In this document: piece after piece, positions 60,635 to 64,000 of the stretch
How the letters are laid out: each line of letters opens with the position of its first letter
Position numbering within the stretch: the first letter of the stretch is position 1
Assembly (NCBI RefSeq): GCF_030580865.1
Contig: NZ_JAUQSY010000006.1
Span: forward strand, 124,001-188,000
Source of the DNA: Hymenobacter aranciens
GTDB lineage: Bacteria > Bacteroidota > Bacteroidia > Cytophagales > Hymenobacteraceae
Direction: 5' to 3'
DNA: 64,000 bases
The notes under the pieces: model-generated
Told to the model about the DNA's origin: nothing
The model's input: the letters and a program-made list of their open reading frames with translations, nothing else
Database searches by the model: none
Program-made: the position numbers and the translations under genes

Positions 60635-60982
60635 TTATTCCGGGTCGGGCGCCACGTCCATCGGCACGTTGATGACCTTCTGGTCGGCAATGGCCCGCTC
60701 GGCTTTGCTGTAGCCCGGGTGGTTGCACTCCAGCATCGCCGAGCCCACGGGCACGCTCAGGCGGTAGCTGCCGTCCGATTTGGTGTAGGTGCCGATGTAG
60801 GAGCCCTTCACCTGCACCGCGGCCCGAAACAGGCCCTCGCCGGTGTAGCGGTCGGTGATGCGGCCCGTGAGAATGACGCTCTCGGCAGTGGGCTCGCAGG
60901 TAGTGGCGGCGGCGGTTTGCGGGGCCGGGGCCAGGGCCAGCAGCCAGGTGGCGGCCAGCGGCAGGAGCAGGAGTTTTTTCAT
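60635..60982 (-). CDS. Secreted carboxypeptidase-regulatory-like protein
   Basis: A 115-aa protein starting at the ATG at 60982 (MKKLLLLPLAATW). After the signal peptide, about residues 35-110 form one carboxypeptidase-regulatory-like domain (LTGRITDRYTGEGLFRAAVQVKG, SDGSYRLSVP, ECNHPGYSKAE). This is the same module as the N-terminus of the VWA protein that starts 51 bases downstream, so the two may be co-transcribed and share an ancestor or a partner. Confidence 0.82.
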   Translation of the reverse strand: MKKLLLLPLAATWLLALAPAPQTAAATTCEPTAESVILTGRITDRYTGEGLFRAAVQVKGSYIGTYTKSDGSYRLSVPVGSAMLECNHPGYSKAERAIADQKVINVPMDVAPDPE

Positions 60983-61216
60983 GGCAGGAGCGGGTATTGG
61001 AAGCGGGTTCTGCTCTGCTGATGCCGGGCCGGGCGGATTTTGCACACGCGCCGGGTATTTTTTTACTCCCGCGGCTGCCGGAAACAGCTCTCAACATTCG
61101 TTCCTGCTGCAAGCAGCGTCAGGCTAATTACTAAGCTTGTCAGTCAATTGGCTACACGCTAAGAAAGCGTACTCGTCTGCTTTTTGGCCTCTTTCTTGTA
61201 AATGTGGCCTATGCGC

Positions 61217-61224
61217 TACATTTG
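61217..61224 (+). promoter_or_regulatory. -7 element of the DUF2147 gene
   Basis: TACATTTG, an exact TAnnTTTG match, 37 bases before the ATG at 61262. A TTG about 18 bases upstream may be the -33 element. It also shows that the longer frame from 61202 is not translated from its first ATG. Confidence 0.6.
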
Positions 61225-61261
61225 CGCTTCATCAAAACTTCATCTTTCAAATTCCCACCTC

Positions 61262-61726
61262 ATGAAAAAGTACCTCCTGGGCTTCGGACTTTTATTCGCT
61301 TTCAGCATGTTGCTGGCCGTACTCCCCGCCCGCGCCGCCGTCGGCCCCGATGACGTCCTCGGCGTGTGGAAGAATGGCGAAGGCACTGGCATGATTCAGA
61401 TTTACAAAAGCGGCAACAAGTATTTTGGCCGCCTGGTGTGGCTGAAAGTGCCCAACACCCCCGAAGGCACCCCGCGCACCGACGTGAACAACCCCGACGA
61501 GGCCAAGCGCAAAACGCCCCTTAAAGGCCTGGTAAACATGCGCGACTTCGTGTATTCCGGCGACGGTAAGTGGAGCGATGGTAAAATCTACGACCCCAAA
61601 AACGGCAGCGACTACAGCTGCGAAATGACCCTGACCGACGCCAACACCCTGGAAGTGCGCGGCTACATCGGCGTGTCGCTCTTCGGCCGCACCGATGTGT
61701 GGAAGCGCCAGGCTATGAAGAAGTAA
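61262..61726 (+). CDS. DUF2147 family exported protein
   Basis: A 154-aa protein starting at the ATG at 61262, with a signal peptide (MKKYLLGFGLLFAFSM, cleavage near ARAAV). The mature part is a DUF2147 domain: DDVLGVWKNGEGTGMIQIYK, YFGRLVWLK, LKGLVNMRDFVYSG, WSDGKIYDPKNGSDYSC, and ends GRTDVWKR. The family has a small calycin-like fold and unknown function. It is monocistronic. Confidence 0.9.
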   Translation: MKKYLLGFGLLFAFSMLLAVLPARAAVGPDDVLGVWKNGEGTGMIQIYKSGNKYFGRLVWLKVPNTPEGTPRTDVNNPDEAKRKTPLKGLVNMRDFVYSGDGKWSDGKIYDPKNGSDYSCEMTLTDANTLEVRGYIGVSLFGRTDVWKRQAMKK

Positions 61727-61754
61727 GTGCCTGAATTTGTAATTCCGGCCGGTT

Positions 61755-61806
61755 TCACCACCCGCTTATCCGCGCATGCTGCTGCGGTGGGCGGGTGGTG
61801 ACTTTT
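61755..61806 (+). terminator. Weak terminator
   Basis: TCACCACCCGC (61755-61765) pairs with GCGGGTGGTGA (61791-61801), followed by CTTTTC. The loop is long (25 bases) and the T-run short. Confidence 0.5.
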
Positions 61807-61845
61807 CAAATGGCCTCGTTCATCATCTGCCTACGCTCTGCACTC

Positions 61846-62919
61846 ATGACCAAACTTTACCTCTTGCCCATCAGCGCTTTGCTGCTGGCTGCCAGCTCAG
61901 CGCTGGCCCAAACCGCGCCATCCGACACCACCAAGCTGCCGCCCATTGAGGAAAACTTCGACCAGTTCGGCGATGCCTCAGCCGAGGGCAGCACCAGCTA
62001 TAACACCCAGAAAGTGTTATACATCTCGCCTACCAAGCTCATCTCGGTGGGCTACGAGGCGCAGCTGCCGTACGACGTCACCACCACCGGCCCCAGCACC
62101 GCCAATCCTGTGCCCGCCCCCACCACCACGCGGGTCGATGCCGCCCGTGGCATCCGGCTGGCTTTCAACGCGCCGGTGATTTCGCGCAACAATTTTATTC
62201 TTAACCTCGGCCTCACGTACTGGAACACCGGCCTGAGCCTGGCCAACCCCGAACGCTCACTGCTGTTTGCCAAGCTCGACGACGGCCTGCGCACCACCGG
62301 CTTCAACGCCACTGTGTTTAAGCCCTTCGACAGCAAGCATTTTTTACTACTGCAAGGCAACGTGGACGCCAACGGCAACTACCGCAAGCCCGGCGACCTG
62401 AGCAGCAAGCACATCACTTACAGCGGCACGGCCATCTTCGGCTGGAAGCCCAACGACAACCTGCAGTGGGGCGTGGGCGCCTCGCGCACCTACCGGGCGG
62501 GGCAGCTGCTCTACATCCCGGTGCTGCTCTACAACCGCACGTTCTCGCCCAAATGGGGCTGCGAAGTGGTGTTCCCGGCCCGCGCCGAGCTGCGGCGCAA
62601 CTTCGGCACCACGGCGCTGCTTAAAATTGGCTATGAGCTGGAAGGCAACGCTTACTACCTGGGTAACGTGGGCGCCGACGACTACTACCTGCGCCGGGGC
62701 GAGTTGAAGCCGCGCCTTACCTACGAGCGGCAGCTGGTGGGTTTCATCTGGGTGTCGGCCCAGGCGGGCCTGCGCTACAACTACCGCAACGACGTATTCA
62801 GCCACCAAAATCCCACCGGCGAGAAAGAAAGTCTGCTGGGTTCCGAGCCTTCGCTGTATAGCAACAAGCTCACTAATCCGCTGTATTTCAACCTCAGCGT
62901 AAACCTGGTTAGTCCGTAA
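61846..62919 (+). CDS. DUF6268-like outer-membrane beta-barrel protein
   Basis: A 357-aa protein starting at ATG 61846 with a signal peptide (TKLYLLPISALLLAASSALAQ). The mature part alternates strands and turns of an outer-membrane barrel (LISVGYEAQLPYDV, FILNLGLTYWNTGLSL, HFLLLQGNVDANGNY, ending LYFNLSVNLVSP) and fits the Bacteroidota DUF6268 family. Function unknown. It may transport or sense a small molecule, but nothing in the sequence shows which. Confidence 0.82.
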   Translation: MTKLYLLPISALLLAASSALAQTAPSDTTKLPPIEENFDQFGDASAEGSTSYNTQKVLYISPTKLISVGYEAQLPYDVTTTGPSTANPVPAPTTTRVDAARGIRLAFNAPVISRNNFILNLGLTYWNTGLSLANPERSLLFAKLDDGLRTTGFNATVFKPFDSKHFLLLQGNVDANGNYRKPGDLSSKHITYSGTAIFGWKPNDNLQWGVGASRTYRAGQLLYIPVLLYNRTFSPKWGCEVVFPARAELRRNFGTTALLKIGYELEGNAYYLGNVGADDYYLRRGELKPRLTYERQLVGFIWVSAQAGLRYNYRNDVFSHQNPTGEKESLLGSEPSLYSNKLTNPLYFNLSVNLVSP

Positions 62920-62954
62920 AAAATTTGTAGACGGCTTGGGCAGTTGATTTTACT

Positions 62955-62986
62955 AAAGGGCGGAGCTTGCTTCGCCCTTTATTTTT
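62955..62986 (+). terminator. Terminator
   Basis: Stem 62955-62965 with 62970-62980 (one G-U pair), 4-base loop, then A and five T. Confidence 0.8.
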
Positions 62987-63043
62987 GCCGGGTGCGCCGC
63001 TGCCGGGCATCGTGTAGCGCGGGCCACATGGGCGCCCGCCCGT

Positions 63044-63051
63044 TATCTTTC
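63044..63051 (+). promoter_or_regulatory. Possible -7 element of the second ECF gene
   Basis: TATCTTTC, one mismatch from TAnnTTTG, ends 8 bases before the ATG at 63060. Confidence 0.35.
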
Positions 63052-63059
63052 CCTGTAGA

Positions 63060-63719
63060 ATGTTTTTCCGCCGCCGCCCTGCGCCCGCTGCCGCCGCCCC
63101 GCTCTCCGACCAGGAGCTGCTGGCCCGCTACCGCGCGCACGGCGACGTGGCCGACCTCGGCCTGCTCTACGACCGCTATATGCCTGAGGCCTTTGCCGTG
63201 TGCCGCCGCTACCTGGCCCCGCCCGACGAAGACGCCCAGGATGCCGTGATGCAGCTCTTCGAGCACCTGGTCATCAAGCTCCGAACCCACGAGCCCGAGA
63301 ACTTCCCGGCCTGGCTGCACATCACGGCCCGCAACTACTGCCTCATGCAGCTGCGCTCGCAAAAACGGGCCGGGGGCAAAGTTTTGCAATTTCCTGACGC
63401 CGTGGATATGGAAATTGCCGCCGCCCCGCATCTGCAAGGCGCGGCCCAGGACGCCGCCGAGGCCGAGGAGAACGAAATCCGTCTCCAGAGCATCGAGCAC
63501 GCCCTGGCCCAGCTGCCCGCCACCCAGCGGCAGTGCCTCGAATTGTTTTTCCTCGAAAAAAAGAGCTACCGCGAAGTGGCCGAAATCACCGGCCTCGAAA
63601 TCAACCTCGTAAAAAGCCACCTGCAAAACGGCAAGCGTATGCTGCGCCGCCAGCTCGACCCACCCGCGCCGGCCGCTTCGCCGGCCTCTTCCGCGTCTCC
63701 GCTCCATGTCCGCCGCTAA
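63060..63719 (+). CDS. Sigma-70 family RNA polymerase sigma factor
   Basis: A 219-aa ECF-type factor. Region 2 (about 25-100) has LGLLYDRYMPEAFAVCRRYL, EDAQDAVMQLFEHLVIKL and FPAWLHITARNYCLMQL. After an Ala/Glu-rich linker, region 4 (about 150-205) has HALAQLPATQRQCLELFFLEKKSYREVAEIT and the recognition helix EINLVKSHLQNGKRML. The Pro/Ala-rich N- and C-terminal tails are unusual. Its end overlaps the next gene by 14 bases. Confidence 0.93.
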   Translation: MFFRRRPAPAAAAPLSDQELLARYRAHGDVADLGLLYDRYMPEAFAVCRRYLAPPDEDAQDAVMQLFEHLVIKLRTHEPENFPAWLHITARNYCLMQLRSQKRAGGKVLQFPDAVDMEIAAAPHLQGAAQDAAEAEENEIRLQSIEHALAQLPATQRQCLELFFLEKKSYREVAEITGLEINLVKSHLQNGKRMLRRQLDPPAPAASPASSASPLHVRR

Positions 63720-64000
63720 GTTTACATCAGCCCTGCTCACCGCGCCCGGCCCGCACCCGGACGTGGACCTGCTGCGCCGGTACGCGGCCGGCACCCTCCC
63801 GCCGGCCGAGCAGCAGCCCATCGAAGCCCACACCCTTGACTGCGAGCGTTGCGACGACCTCGTGGCCGGCTTCGCCATGGGTACCCCCGCCAGCACCGAC
63901 CAGGCCGTGGCCGAGCTGCGCACCCGCCTGCAGGCGCGCCTGCAACAGCCCGAGCTGCGCCCCGTGGGCCGCCCGCTCTGGCAGCCGCTGGCCGCCGCGG
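63706..64000 (+). CDS. Zinc-binding anti-sigma factor, partial (cut by window end)
   Basis: At least 98 codons open from the ATG at 63706 with no stop before the window edge. Near residues 22-50 it has DLLRRYAAGTLPPAEQQ followed by HTLDCERC, the His-x3-Cys-x2-Cys motif of ZAS-type anti-sigma domains. An amphipathic helix (DQAVAELRTRLQARLQ) follows. The overlap with the sigma gene and the motif make it the likely regulator of that factor. A transmembrane segment would be expected just beyond the window. Confidence 0.8.
   Translation, partial: MSAAKFTSALLTAPGPHPDVDLLRRYAAGTLPPAEQQPIEAHTLDCERCDDLVAGFAMGTPASTDQAVAELRTRLQARLQQPELRPVGRPLWQPLAAA

Noticed and set aside
60585..61112. N-terminal extension of the VWA frame to 872 aa
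   Set aside because: The extension covers the separate 115-aa gene in a different frame; a good signal peptide starts at 60584.

Overview
The window looks like a chromosome segment of a GC-rich member of the Bacteroidota, most likely Hymenobacter or a close relative in the Hymenobacteraceae. This rests on type IX secretion (T9SS) sorting domains on several very large secreted proteins, Bacteroidota-style split RHS genes with a DUF6443-like region, a SusC-like carboxypeptidase-regulatory segment fused to a VWA protein, and promoters matching the Bacteroidota pattern TTG-N20-TAnnTTTG. No species assignment can be made without a search. I see no rRNA, tRNA or CRISPR.

Layout. 1-7560: two tandem unknown lipoproteins, a short secreted protein, a roadblock-like protein, a polysaccharide flippase, an enoyl-CoA hydratase, mscL and a small exported protein. 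7700-13110: the reverse-strand rimP-nusA-infB operon, with a good promoter and a terminator-like hairpin in its leader. 13300-23700: a lower-GC accessory island with two consecutive RHS-type genes. The second (2030 aa) joins leucine-rich repeats, RHS repeats and a C-terminal domain with M15-type (DD-peptidase) zinc-ligand motifs, and is followed 8 bp later by a small exported protein that could be its immunity protein. 23725-34300: a 1493-aa T9SS adhesin-like protein, membrane proteins, a lipoprotein, rbfA, a methyltransferase, a heptad-repeat protein and a LolC/E-like permease. 34400-42570: an SNF2-type helicase, a two-gene ATPase plus TOPRIM-like nuclease candidate (possible anti-phage module), a 21-bp minisatellite and two unknown proteins, one with a possible pore-forming N-terminus. 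42890-57420: a secreted GH13 amylase, an OmpA-family protein, an ECF sigma factor overlapping a membrane-anchor/beta-barrel fusion, and two tandem T9SS-exported paralogs. 57860-64000: three proteins sharing a carboxypeptidase-regulatory-like domain (one also with YfbK-type VWA), a DUF2147 protein, a DUF6268-like outer-membrane protein, and a second ECF sigma factor overlapping a zinc-binding anti-sigma gene cut by the window edge.

Two themes run across the window. Long, often perfect intergenic palindromes of at least three sequence families sit between genes, some doubling as terminators. Several genes also carry a TAnnTTTG element only a few bases before the start codon, which suggests very short or absent leaders. 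Housekeeping content (translation factors, rbfA, mscL, Lol-type permease) is mixed with surface, secretion and conflict genes.
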